Source: TMED14 sp964475135 (lineage in GTDB: Bacteria > Bacteroidota > Bacteroidia > Flavobacteriales > Schleiferiaceae). Taken from it: a stretch of 11,938 nt of DNA. The notes under the pieces are model-generated. The model was not told the DNA's origin and did no database searches. It was given only the letters and a program-made list of their open reading frames with translations. Position numbers and translations under genes: made by a program. The stretch covers positions 1 through 11,938 of the forward strand of contig CAYYWL010000039.1 of NCBI GenBank assembly GCA_964475135.1. The letters run 5' to 3'. Every line of letters starts with the position of its first letter. The first letter of the stretch is position 1. Of the stretch, positions 1 through 6,202 are shown piece after piece.

Positions 1-1328
1 AAGGCGTCAATGGCAAGCTGCATGGCTGTGGTGGCCATCATGCCCGCGGCAGCAATTGCTACCCCGTAAAGGCCGGCAAGGGCAAACGATCCGTAGATAC
101 CTGCAGCGAGGATGATGATCGGAAGCACAGTCGATTCCATGCCCACGGCGAGGCCGCCGATGACGTTGGTTCCGTGGCCCGTACCCGACTTCTGCACGAT
201 GCTGTCCACCGGACGGCGACCCATCGACGTGTAGTACTCGGTAACGATGCTCATCAAAGTTCCGACCACAAGGCCGAGGATGATGCTCCAGAACACATTC
301 ATGCTGGTGATGACGAGGGCTTCGGAACCGCTGCGCTCAAAGCTCATGGTCTCAGGAAGCATGTACTGGATCACGAAGTAGGACGACACGGCGGTAAGGA
401 CCATTGAGCTCCAGTTACCCAGGTTGAGGGCGTTCATGACGCTGCTGTCTTCGCCTTTGATGCGTACAAAGAAGGTTCCGACGATCGAGAAGATGATTCC
501 GAGTCCGGCGATCACCATCGGGAGAAGGATCGGCGCCATTCCGTTAAAGTTGTCTTGGCTTACGACTTCGCGGCCGAGGACCATCGTGGCAAGCATGGTG
601 GCTACGTACGAGCCAAACAGGTCGGCGCCCATACCAGCTACGTCACCTACGTTGTCACCTACGTTGTCGGCGATGGTGGCGGGGTTGCGGGGGTCGTCTT
701 CGGGGATTCCGGCCTCAACTTTACCAACCAAGTCAGCACCGACGTCGGCAGCCTTGGTGTAGATACCTCCACCTACGCGGGCAAAAAGGGCGATTGATTC
801 CGCACCGAGTGAGAATCCGGCGAGGACCTCAAGGGCCTGAGCGACGTTGTCGTACATGCCGGTGAAGACGATGTAGAGGGTTCCGAGGCCCAGGACCGCG
901 AGGCCGGCAACGCCAAGGCCCATGACGGTTCCGCCCGTGAACGATACTTTAAGAGCCTGAGCCAGCGAGGTGCGGGCAGCCTGGGTGGTGCGCACGTTGG
1001 CTTTGGTGGCGATGTTCATTCCGATCCATCCGGCGAAGGCGCTGAATACGGCTCCGATGACGAAGGCCACGGCGATGACCCAGTCGGTGTGGGCGGCAAC
1101 GGCCTCAAGCTCAGCAGACCAAGCTAGAAGTGCAGCAGCGATGACGACAAATACGCCCAGTACGCGCCACTCGGCACGAAGGAAGGCCTGCGATCCGCGG
1201 GCGATGTAGCCGGCGAGTTCGACCATGTTGGCGTCTCCGGAATCTTGCTTTCCGACCCAGATGGCTTTGAAGATCATGACCACCAGGCCGACGAGGCCGA
1301 GGAGGGGAATGAGGTACTGAATTTCCAT
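1..1328 (-). CDS. hppA: Membrane-bound ion-translocating pyrophosphatase, N-terminal 442 residues (cut by the left edge)
   Basis: This integral membrane enzyme hydrolyses cytoplasmic pyrophosphate and pumps H+ or Na+ outward. The start is the ATG at 1326-1328 (MEIQYLIPLLGLVG...), which opens directly into a hydrophobic helix. The diphosphate site is complete in the visible part: RVGGGIYTKAADVGADLVGK (residues 184-203), DDPRNP (211-216) and DNVGDNVGDVAGMGADLF (221-238). Residues 184-238 keep the spacing I recall for the Thermotoga maritima enzyme. Family members are about 700-800 residues, so roughly 300 C-terminal residues lie outside, including the Ala/Lys position that sets K+ dependence. 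The helix-6 gate glutamate of Na+ pumps is Gly239 here, and the plant-type position is Ala243. A glutamate (Glu177) sits in helix 5 instead, which suggests a Flavobacterium-type H+ pump. The family is certain; the ion is inferred. Confidence 0.96.
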   Translation of the reverse strand, partial: MEIQYLIPLLGLVGLVVMIFKAIWVGKQDSGDANMVELAGYIARGSQAFLRAEWRVLGVFVVIAAALLAWSAELEAVAAHTDWVIAVAFVIGAVFSAFAGWIGMNIATKANVRTTQAARTSLAQALKVSFTGGTVMGLGVAGLAVLGLGTLYIVFTGMYDNVAQALEVLAGFSLGAESIALFARVGGGIYTKAADVGADLVGKVEAGIPEDDPRNPATIADNVGDNVGDVAGMGADLFGSYVATMLATMVLGREVVSQDNFNGMAPILLPMVIAGLGIIFSIVGTFFVRIKGEDSSVMNALNLGNWSSMVLTAVSSYFVIQYMLPETMSFERSGSEALVITSMNVFWSIILGLVVGTLMSIVTEYYTSMGRRPVDSIVQKSGTGHGTNVIGGLAVGMESTVLPIIILAAGIYGSFALAGLYGVAIAAAGMMATTAMQLAIDA

Positions 1329-1384
1329 ATTATTAGCTCGTTATGTGGTTTGGTTATGGATTTTGGGGTAAAATTTCAGGGCCG

Positions 1385-1392
1385 CGAAGATA
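1385..1392 (-). promoter_or_regulatory. Possible -7 promoter box for hppA
   Basis: The minus strand reads TATCTTCG here, one base off the Bacteroidota consensus TAnnTTTG, about 57 bases before the hppA ATG. A TTTC about 20 bases further upstream could stand for the -33 TTTG. If the terminator-like hairpin just upstream stops pdhB transcripts, hppA needs its own promoter, and this is the best candidate I see. It is weak evidence because it rests on a one-mismatch match to a short motif. Confidence 0.3.
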
Positions 1393-1408
1393 CGGGGTTT
1401 GAGAAAAA

Positions 1409-1475
1409 TTTTGAAATCCGGTTATATCCGGACAAAACTGTGGTTCAGGCGTTCGGTTATAACCGGATTTCAAAA
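1409..1475 (-). terminator. Long stem-loop between pdhB and hppA, probable pdhB terminator
   Basis: The arms 1409-1426 (TTTTGAAATCCGGTTATA) and 1458-1475 are perfect 18-base inverted copies around a 31-base spacer. Read on the minus strand, the structure begins 3 bases after the pdhB stop codon and is followed by TTTTTCTC, as in an intrinsic terminator. The spacer is longer than usual for a terminator. The right arm also contains the small palindrome GGTTATAACC (1456-1465), so a protein-binding site is an alternative. It would separate pdhB from hppA or attenuate read-through. Confidence 0.6.
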
Positions 1476-1478
1476 AAT

Positions 1479-2462
1479 TTACTTGGCAACATACATCACC
1501 TCGCGAACCGCCTTGATGACGCGCGCTTGGTTGGGCAAGAAGGCCTCCATGAGCGTCGGTGCGTAGGCAGCAGGAGTATCGGCCGTTGTGATGCGAATGA
1601 TCGGAGCGTCGAGGTAGTCAAAGGCGCGCTTTTGAACCATGTAGCTGATCTCGGTACTGATGCTGCCGAGCGGCCATGCCTCTTCGACGCACACCAAGCG
1701 GTTGGTCTTTTTCACAGACTCGATCACGGTATCGTAGTCGATCGGACGCACGGTGCGCAGGTCAATGACCTCGCAGCTGATTCCGTCCTTGGACAACTCT
1801 TCGGCAGCGGCGAGCGCCACTTTCATGATTTTGCCGAACGACACGATGGTGACGTCGGTTCCGGCACGCTTAATATCGGCCACGCCGATAGGCAGCACGA
1901 AGTCGCCATCAGGCACCTCGCCCTTGTCGCCGTACATCTGCTCGGATTCCATAAAGATGACGGGGTCCTCGTCGCGAATGGCGGCCTTGAGCAATCCCTT
2001 GGCGTCGTATACAGTGCTCGGAACAATCACTTTCAAGCCCGGGCAGTTGGCGTACCAGCTCTCAAACGCTTGCGAGTGGGTCGCACCCAGCTGGCCGGCG
2101 CTGGCGGTGGGTCCGCGGAACACGATCGGAATCGTGAACTGTCCGCCCGACATCTGGTGCATTTTAGCGGCGTTGTTGATGATTTGGTCAATGGCAACCA
2201 TCGAGAAGTTGAACGTCATGAACTCAATGATCGGGCGCAGGCCGTTCATCGCGGCTCCGACGCCGATTCCGGCAAATCCGAGCTCAGCAATGGGTGTGTC
2301 AAGCACGCGCTTGGGACCGAATTCGTCGAGCATACCCTTAGAGGCCTTGTAGGCGCCGTTGTACTCGGCCACCTCTTCGCCCATCAAGAAGATGGTCTCG
2401 TCGCGGCGCATTTCTTCGCTCATAGCCTCGGCAATGGCCTCACGGAATTGAATCGTTCGCAT
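1479..2462 (-). CDS. pdhB: Pyruvate dehydrogenase E1 component, beta subunit
   Basis: This is the beta chain of the alpha2-beta2 thiamine-diphosphate-dependent E1, which decarboxylates pyruvate and passes the acetyl group to the E2 lipoyl domain. The 327 residues match the usual length of about 325. The N-terminal pyrimidine-binding domain holds the cofactor glutamate in DTPIAELGFAGIGVGAAMNG (Glu60), and the conserved His-Ser-Gln is at 128-130 in QLGATHSQAFESW. The C-terminal transketolase domain shows VIDLRTVRPID and VEEAWPLGSISTEI. I chose the ATG at 2460-2462 because MRTIQFREAI is the family N-terminus; a 29-residue upstream extension would cross the promoter. No E1 alpha or E2 gene is visible nearby. 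The gene diverges from etfB and precedes hppA on the same strand. A related 2-oxoacid dehydrogenase E1 beta is possible but less likely. Confidence 0.93.
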   Translation of the reverse strand: MRTIQFREAIAEAMSEEMRRDETIFLMGEEVAEYNGAYKASKGMLDEFGPKRVLDTPIAELGFAGIGVGAAMNGLRPIIEFMTFNFSMVAIDQIINNAAKMHQMSGGQFTIPIVFRGPTASAGQLGATHSQAFESWYANCPGLKVIVPSTVYDAKGLLKAAIRDEDPVIFMESEQMYGDKGEVPDGDFVLPIGVADIKRAGTDVTIVSFGKIMKVALAAAEELSKDGISCEVIDLRTVRPIDYDTVIESVKKTNRLVCVEEAWPLGSISTEISYMVQKRAFDYLDAPIIRITTADTPAAYAPTLMEAFLPNQARVIKAVREVMYVAK

Positions 2463-2486
2463 TCGTTTATACTTAATTAAGGTCCG

Positions 2487-2494
2487 CAAAAATA
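2487..2494 (-). promoter_or_regulatory. -7 promoter box of pdhB
   Basis: The minus strand reads TATTTTTG, a full match to the Bacteroidota box TAnnTTTG, 24 bases before the pdhB ATG, which gives a leader of about 20 bases. The box lies between the inverted hexamers GGTCCG (2481-2486) and CGGACC (2501-2506). The 10-base palindrome CTTAATTAAG (2472-2481) lies at the likely transcript start. No clear -33 TTTG is seen. Confidence 0.6.
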
Positions 2495-2507
2495 CGTCTT
2501 CGGACCC

Positions 2508-2515
2508 TAAATTTG
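2508..2515 (+). promoter_or_regulatory. -7 promoter box of etfB
   Basis: TAAATTTG is a full match to TAnnTTTG on the plus strand, 42 bases before the etfB ATG, giving a leader of about 35-40 bases. It lies back-to-back with the pdhB box, with only 13 bases between them. No convincing -33 element is seen. Confidence 0.55.
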
Positions 2516-2557
2516 CCCATCGCACGAGGTACAAACCGCCTCGCCGCAATCCTTGAT

Positions 2558-3288
2558 ATGAAGATCCTCGTTTGCATCAGCCACGTTCCCGATACGACGG
2601 CCAAGATTCAGTTCACTTCGGACGCCCGCGCCCTCGACGCCAACGGGGTGCAGTTCGTCATCAATCCCTACGACGAGTTCGGCCTTACCCGTGCCCTGCA
2701 GCTCAATGAGCACTTGGGCGGAACCGTCACTGCAGTGACGGTCGGCGACGCCGCGGTCGAGCCCACGCTCCGCAAGGCGCTCGCCATCGGCGCGCACGAC
2801 GCGGTTCGCGTCGACGCCCTTCCCTCTGACCCCCTTCAAGTTGCGCGTGAACTGGCAGCGGTGGTTTCAGAAGGTGCCTATGAATTAGTTATTTGCGGCC
2901 AAGAGTCTATCGACTACAACGGCGGAATTGTACCGTCAGCCCTCGCCGAAATCCTCGGGTGGCCCGTGGTCACGCCGTGCATCGGATTTGACCCCGCTGG
3001 CGGCCGCGCCAAGGCCAGCCGCGAGATCGACGGAGGCAAAGAAGTCCTCGACATCGCCCTGCCCGCAGTCCTGGGAGCCAAAAAAGGCCTCGTCGAAGAG
3101 TCCGAACTGCGCATCCCCAACATGCGCGGCATCATGGCGGCCCGCACCAAGCCCCTCGTGGTGAAGGCTCCGACGGGAGCCACCGCAGGTTCCGCCCCCG
3201 TTTCGTTCAGCAAGCCCGCCGGCAAGTCCGCGGTGCAAATGATCGACGCGCAAAACCTTGACCTCTTGGTCAAAAAGCTTCACGAAGA
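2558..3288 (+). CDS. etfB: Electron transfer flavoprotein, beta subunit (last few codons in the assembly gap)
   Basis: This is the small subunit of the heterodimeric ETF. It takes electrons from acyl-CoA and other flavin dehydrogenases and binds AMP while the alpha subunit holds the FAD. The start ATG at 2558 gives MKILVCISHVPDTT, the typical ETF beta opening; the in-frame TTG at 2513 overlaps the promoter box and is rejected. Conserved stretches include VINPYDEFGLTRALQL, LVICGQESIDYNGGIVPSALAE and the partner-recognition segment LRIPNMRGIMAARTKPL (about residues 186-202). The visible 243 residues end in LVKKLHE, where Bacteroidota homologues, at about 248 residues, finish a few residues later, so the stop codon lies just inside the N run. 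It is the first gene of the etfB-etfA pair. Confidence 0.95.
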
Positions 3289-3388
3289 NNNNNNNNNNNN
3301 NNNNNNNNNNNNNNNNNNNNNNNNNNNNNNNNNNNNNNNNNNNNNNNNNNNNNNNNNNNNNNNNNNNNNNNNNNNNNNNNNNNNNNNN
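3289..3388. other. Assembly gap (100 N) between etfB and etfA
   Basis: This is a run of exactly 100 N. The last few codons of etfB, its stop codon and the start of the etfA leader fall inside. Because both flanking genes are nearly complete, little coding sequence is missing. Any reading frame drawn across the Ns is an artefact. Confidence 0.97.
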
Positions 3389-3404
3389 CCTCAAACCACA
3401 CGAT

Positions 3405-4355
3405 ATGGTACTCGTTTTTGCCGAAACCTGGAACGGTCAGTTCAAAAAGTCAACGTTCGAAGCCGTGCAGTACGCCGCGGCCTGCGCCACTGCCCAAGGC
3501 AGCCAAGCAGTTGCTGTTGTTGTTGGCCCCGCCTCAGCCCCCGTCGAGTCGCTCGGCGCCTACGGAGCCCACAAGGTTCTGCACCTGCACGGACCCGAGA
3601 AGTTTGAGACGGCCCAGTACGCCGCTCTGCTTGGCGACGCGGCCAAAGAGCTCAATGCCAGCATTATTGTGGTCAGCGGAACGGCCAACGGACGCGCCCT
3701 CATGGGTGCCCTCGCCGTGCGCGCTGAGGCCAGCGTGATCAGCAACGTGACTGCTTTGCCCGAGTCGTTTGGCCCCGTGCGCGTGGTGCGCGGAGCCTTC
3801 TCTTCCAAGGGTATCGAAGTTTGCGAGAGCAGCAGTGCCCGCACGGTGATCGGACTGGTTCCGAACGCCCTCGGCGTGCAGTCCGCTGCCGGAAGCGACG
3901 CCGCATTTGAGGACCGCAACGTATCCGCCTCAGCCCGAGCCACCGTGGTCGAGCAGCAGCTCGCCAGCGGTACGATTGCGCTGCCCGAAGCCGAGCGCGT
4001 AGTTTCGGCCGGACGCGGCATGAAGGCCCCCGAAAACTGGGGAATGATCGAAGAACTCGCCCAAGTTTTGGGCGCCGCCACGGCCTGTTCAAAGCCCGTG
4101 AGCGACATCGGCTGGCGTCCGCACCGCGAGCACGTAGGCCAGACCGGAATCCAAGTGAATCCGCAGCTCTACATCGCCATTGGCATCTCGGGAGCCATTC
4201 AGCACCTCGCCGGAGTGAGCAGCTCCAAGACCATTGTGGTGATCAACAGCGACCCTGAGGCTCCGTTCTTCAAGGCCGCCGACTACGGAATCGTGGGCGA
4301 TGCGTTTGATATTGTTCCGCGCCTGACCGCGGCCATCAAGGCGCACCTGAACTAA
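3405..4355 (+). CDS. etfA: Electron transfer flavoprotein, alpha subunit
   Basis: This is the large ETF subunit; it carries the redox-active FAD and passes electrons on towards the quinone pool. The ATG at 3405 gives MVLVFAETWNGQFKKSTFEA, matching the usual N-terminus, and the resulting 316 residues fit the Bacteroidota size of about 320. Domain I spans about residues 1-190. The FAD domain (about 195-316) shows GRGMKAPENW, HVGQTG (243-248) and the long ETF alpha signature at 255-298 (LYIAIGISGAIQH ... NSDPEAPFF ... ADYGIVGD), with all its hallmark residues. The stop TAA is 3 bases before the GTG of the next gene, so co-transcription and probably translational coupling are expected. Confidence 0.96.
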   Translation: MVLVFAETWNGQFKKSTFEAVQYAAACATAQGSQAVAVVVGPASAPVESLGAYGAHKVLHLHGPEKFETAQYAALLGDAAKELNASIIVVSGTANGRALMGALAVRAEASVISNVTALPESFGPVRVVRGAFSSKGIEVCESSSARTVIGLVPNALGVQSAAGSDAAFEDRNVSASARATVVEQQLASGTIALPEAERVVSAGRGMKAPENWGMIEELAQVLGAATACSKPVSDIGWRPHREHVGQTGIQVNPQLYIAIGISGAIQHLAGVSSSKTIVVINSDPEAPFFKAADYGIVGDAFDIVPRLTAAIKAHLN

Positions 4356-4358
4356 GCC

Positions 4359-4967
4359 GTGTCGGGAGCGCTCATCACCTTGACCGTCAAGGGCCTCACC
4401 TACAGTGAGCGCCCCACGGGTGCCTACGCGCTGCTGCTGGAGTCCGAAGTCGACAAACGACGCCTTCCCATCGTTATCGGAGCCTTTGAGGCTCAGGCCA
4501 TTGCGATTGCGCTCGACAAGATGTCGACGCCGCCCCGGCCGATGACCCACGACCTTTTTGCCCAAGCGCTGACGGCCCACGGAGCCGTTTTGGAGCGCGT
4601 CGTCATCCACGCTCTGGTGGACGGCGTCTTCTACGCCCAGCTCCACTTTGAGGGTGGCCAAGTTTTGGACGCGCGACCCTCGGACGCCGTGGCTCTGGCC
4701 GTGCGTCTGGACTGCCCGATGTACGCGACCGACGACGTCATGGTTCAGGCCGGACTCGAGGCCGAACAAGGCGCCGCCCCCAAGCTTCCCAAAGAACCCC
4801 GGACGCGCTCTGCCACCACCGGAGCCAAAGCCGCCGCTCCCGCCGAGGACCCCGCCCTGGCCCGTGCCACGCGCGACGAACTCGAAGCCATGCTCGAGCA
4901 TGCGCTGGGCAACGAAGACTACGAACTGGCCGCGCGAATCCGCGACGAACTGACCCAGCGTGGCTGA
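4359..4967 (+). CDS. Bifunctional nuclease (DUF151/BFN) domain protein with C-terminal UVR motif
   Basis: The DUF151/BFN family has been reported to have RNase and DNase activity in plant members; the bacterial role is unclear. The 202-residue protein starts at the GTG at 4359, 3 bases after the etfA stop. The BFN domain covers about residues 1-130 with its conserved blocks LPIVIGAFEAQAIAIAL (36-52), RPMTHDL (60-66) and DARPSDAVALAVR (104-116). A Pro/Ala/Lys-rich linker (about 138-165) leads to a UVR motif at about 171-200 (NEDYELAARIRDELTQ), the small helical hairpin by which UvrB and UvrC interact. There is no signal peptide, so it is expected in the cytoplasm. The BFN-UVR combination and this place in the gene order are, to my knowledge, usual in Bacteroidota. 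Confidence 0.9.
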   Translation: MSGALITLTVKGLTYSERPTGAYALLLESEVDKRRLPIVIGAFEAQAIAIALDKMSTPPRPMTHDLFAQALTAHGAVLERVVIHALVDGVFYAQLHFEGGQVLDARPSDAVALAVRLDCPMYATDDVMVQAGLEAEQGAAPKLPKEPRTRSATTGAKAAAPAEDPALARATRDELEAMLEHALGNEDYELAARIRDELTQRG

Positions 4968-5013
4968 TTTTGGCCTAAATTCAGCCCACCTTAACGCACT
5001 TTAAACGCTTCCA

Positions 5014-5994
5014 TTGGACTACTACCTACGCGTCGTCGCGGGCCTNNNNNNNNNNNNNNNNNNNNNNNNNNNNNNNNNNNNNNNNNNNNNNNNNNNNNNN
5101 NNNNNNNNNNNNNNNNNNNNNNNNNNNNNNNNNNNNNNNNNNNNNTTTGTGGGCCAAACCGAGGCTCCGCTGCTCGTGAAGCCCTACATCGCCACGATGA
5201 CCCGCTCTGAGCTCATGGCCCTCATGGTCGGCGGCATGGCCACCCTCGCCGGAGCCGTTCTCGCCGCCTACATCGGCTACTTGGGCGGAACCGATCCCGA
5301 GCGCCAAGTCTTTTTTGCCCGCCACCTGCTCACCGCCTCAGTCATGAACGCCCCCGCCGCCCTCTGGGTCGCCAAGGTGCTCGTGCCCCAAACCGAGCCG
5401 GTCGTCGACCTTGCCGACGTCCAAATCGAGCGCAAGGGCAACTGGCTCGAGGCCATCGCCAACGGAACCACCGACGGATTCAAAATGGCCGCCAACGTAG
5501 GCGTCATGCTCCTCGTCTTCACCGCACTCATCGCCCTGTTTAATGGCCTGTTATCCAACGGCCTCGGATCGTGGACTGGCCTCAACGAACTCGTTGCTTC
5601 GTGGTCGGGCGGACGCTACAGCGAGTTCAACCTACAGTCCATCTTCGGACTCCTACTCGGCCCCTTCACTTGGCTGCTCGGTGTTCCTTGGGGCGAAGCG
5701 CCGCTCGTAGGTCAGCTACTCGGTGAAAAAACAGTACTCAACGAGTTCTACGCATATGTTACAATGGGCCAAATGATGGAAGCCGGCACCCTCGCCAGCG
5801 TCCGCGCACAAACCCTTGCCGTCTACGTCCTCTGCGGCTTTGCCAACTTTGCTTCCATCGGAATCCAAATCGGCGGAATCGGCTCACTCGCCCCCGAGCG
5901 CCGCAAAGACCTCTCTGAACTCGGCTTCAAGGCCGTTTTGGGCGGAACCGCTGCGTCGCTGACTACGGCTACGCTTGTCGCGTTGCTCCTGTAG
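5014..5994 (+). CDS. nupC: Concentrative nucleoside transporter, NupC/CNT family (interrupted by an assembly gap)
   Basis: This inner-membrane symporter imports nucleosides using a cation gradient. The visible C-terminal part from 5146 has the CNT substrate-binding motifs: FVGQTEAPLLVKPY at the gap edge, NEFYAY at about 5737-5754 and CGFANFASIGIQIGGIGSLAPERR at about 5833-5904. Several hydrophobic helices end in AVLGGTAASLTTATLVALLL. The proposed start is TTG at 5014 (MDYYLRVVAGL), 46 bases after the nuclease gene; I see no in-frame ATG before the gap. In E. coli NupC about 140 residues precede the GQTEAP motif, but only 11 are visible here, so about 400 bases are missing and the 100 N are nominal. 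The frame appears continuous across the Ns by chance only. Confidence 0.9.
   Translation: MDYYLRVVAGXXXXXXXXXXXXXXXXXXXXXXXXXXXXXXXXXXFVGQTEAPLLVKPYIATMTRSELMALMVGGMATLAGAVLAAYIGYLGGTDPERQVFFARHLLTASVMNAPAALWVAKVLVPQTEPVVDLADVQIERKGNWLEAIANGTTDGFKMAANVGVMLLVFTALIALFNGLLSNGLGSWTGLNELVASWSGGRYSEFNLQSIFGLLLGPFTWLLGVPWGEAPLVGQLLGEKTVLNEFYAYVTMGQMMEAGTLASVRAQTLAVYVLCGFANFASIGIQIGGIGSLAPERRKDLSELGFKAVLGGTAASLTTATLVALLL
5046..5145. other. Assembly gap (100 N) inside nupC
   Basis: This is a run of exactly 100 N. By comparison with NupC family length, roughly 130 residues of the transporter N-terminal half are missing, so the true gap should be near 400 bases rather than 100. Confidence 0.95.
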
Positions 5995-6000
5995 TTCGTA

Positions 6001-6095
6001 AAATTGGCAAGGGTGGCTCGTTAGTAACTAGCTGCTGGCTACTTTTTGTCAGTTTCTGGCTTCTAGTTAAAGAGTACGGGACACTTGGTGCGAAC
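6001..6095. repeat. Intergenic stretch with inverted and direct word repeats, nupC-thyA (left part)
   Basis: The 208 bases between nupC and thyA hold no gene. In the left half, TAACTAG (6025-6031) and CTAGTTA (6063-6069) form a 7-base inverted repeat, and CTGGCT is repeated inside it. The segment near 6003-6022 (ATTGGC then TGGCTCGTT) is the inverse complement of AACGAGCCA plus GCCAAT at 6171-6189, so the spacer is framed by imperfect inverted ends. No strong terminator is evident. Confidence 0.5.
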
Positions 6096-6189
6096 CAACG
6101 AGCCAATCTCAGCAAACGAACCAATCTCAGCCAATCTCAGCTAACGAGCTAATCTCAGCCAATCTCAGCCAACGAGCCAACTCGCCAAT
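6096..6189. repeat. Short tandem repeat array just upstream of the thyA promoter
   Basis: Two words alternate here. CAATCTCAGC occurs at 6104, 6122, 6132 and 6160, with a T-initial variant at 6150. AACGAGC-type words occur at about 6096, 6115, 6143 and 6171. Together they make a 28-base unit present at 6114-6141 and 6142-6169 (25 of 28 identical), with a partial unit on each side. The array ends one base before the thyA -7 box. It contains no plausible gene. It could be slippage-derived or a multi-site operator; the sequence alone does not decide. Confidence 0.85.
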
Positions 6190-6190
6190 G

Positions 6191-6198
6191 TACCTTTG
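6191..6198 (+). promoter_or_regulatory. -7 promoter box of thyA, leaderless or nearly so
   Basis: TACCTTTG is a full TAnnTTTG match. Only AGTC separates it from the thyA ATG at 6203, so transcription should begin at or within a few bases of the start codon. This leaves no room for a ribosome binding site. Confidence 0.65.
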
Positions 6199-6202
6199 AG
6201 TC

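Noticed and set aside
1245..2480. A 411-codon open frame on the plus strand
   Set aside because: It lies antisense over pdhB and the start of hppA. The minus-strand genes have clear family motifs, and this frame reads as composition-driven antisense (many His, Asp, Arg) with no recognisable domain.
2513..3607. A single open frame running from etfB through the N run
   Set aside because: The frame after the gap is not that of etfA. The apparent fusion is an artefact of translating Ns.
4089..4901. A 270-codon open frame on the minus strand
   Set aside because: It is the shadow of etfA and the bifunctional nuclease gene; it has no domain and its start is inside another gene.
6096..6189. A possible CRISPR-like array
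   Set aside because: The units are 28 bases long but contiguous, without unique spacers, and no cas genes are present. It is a short tandem repeat.
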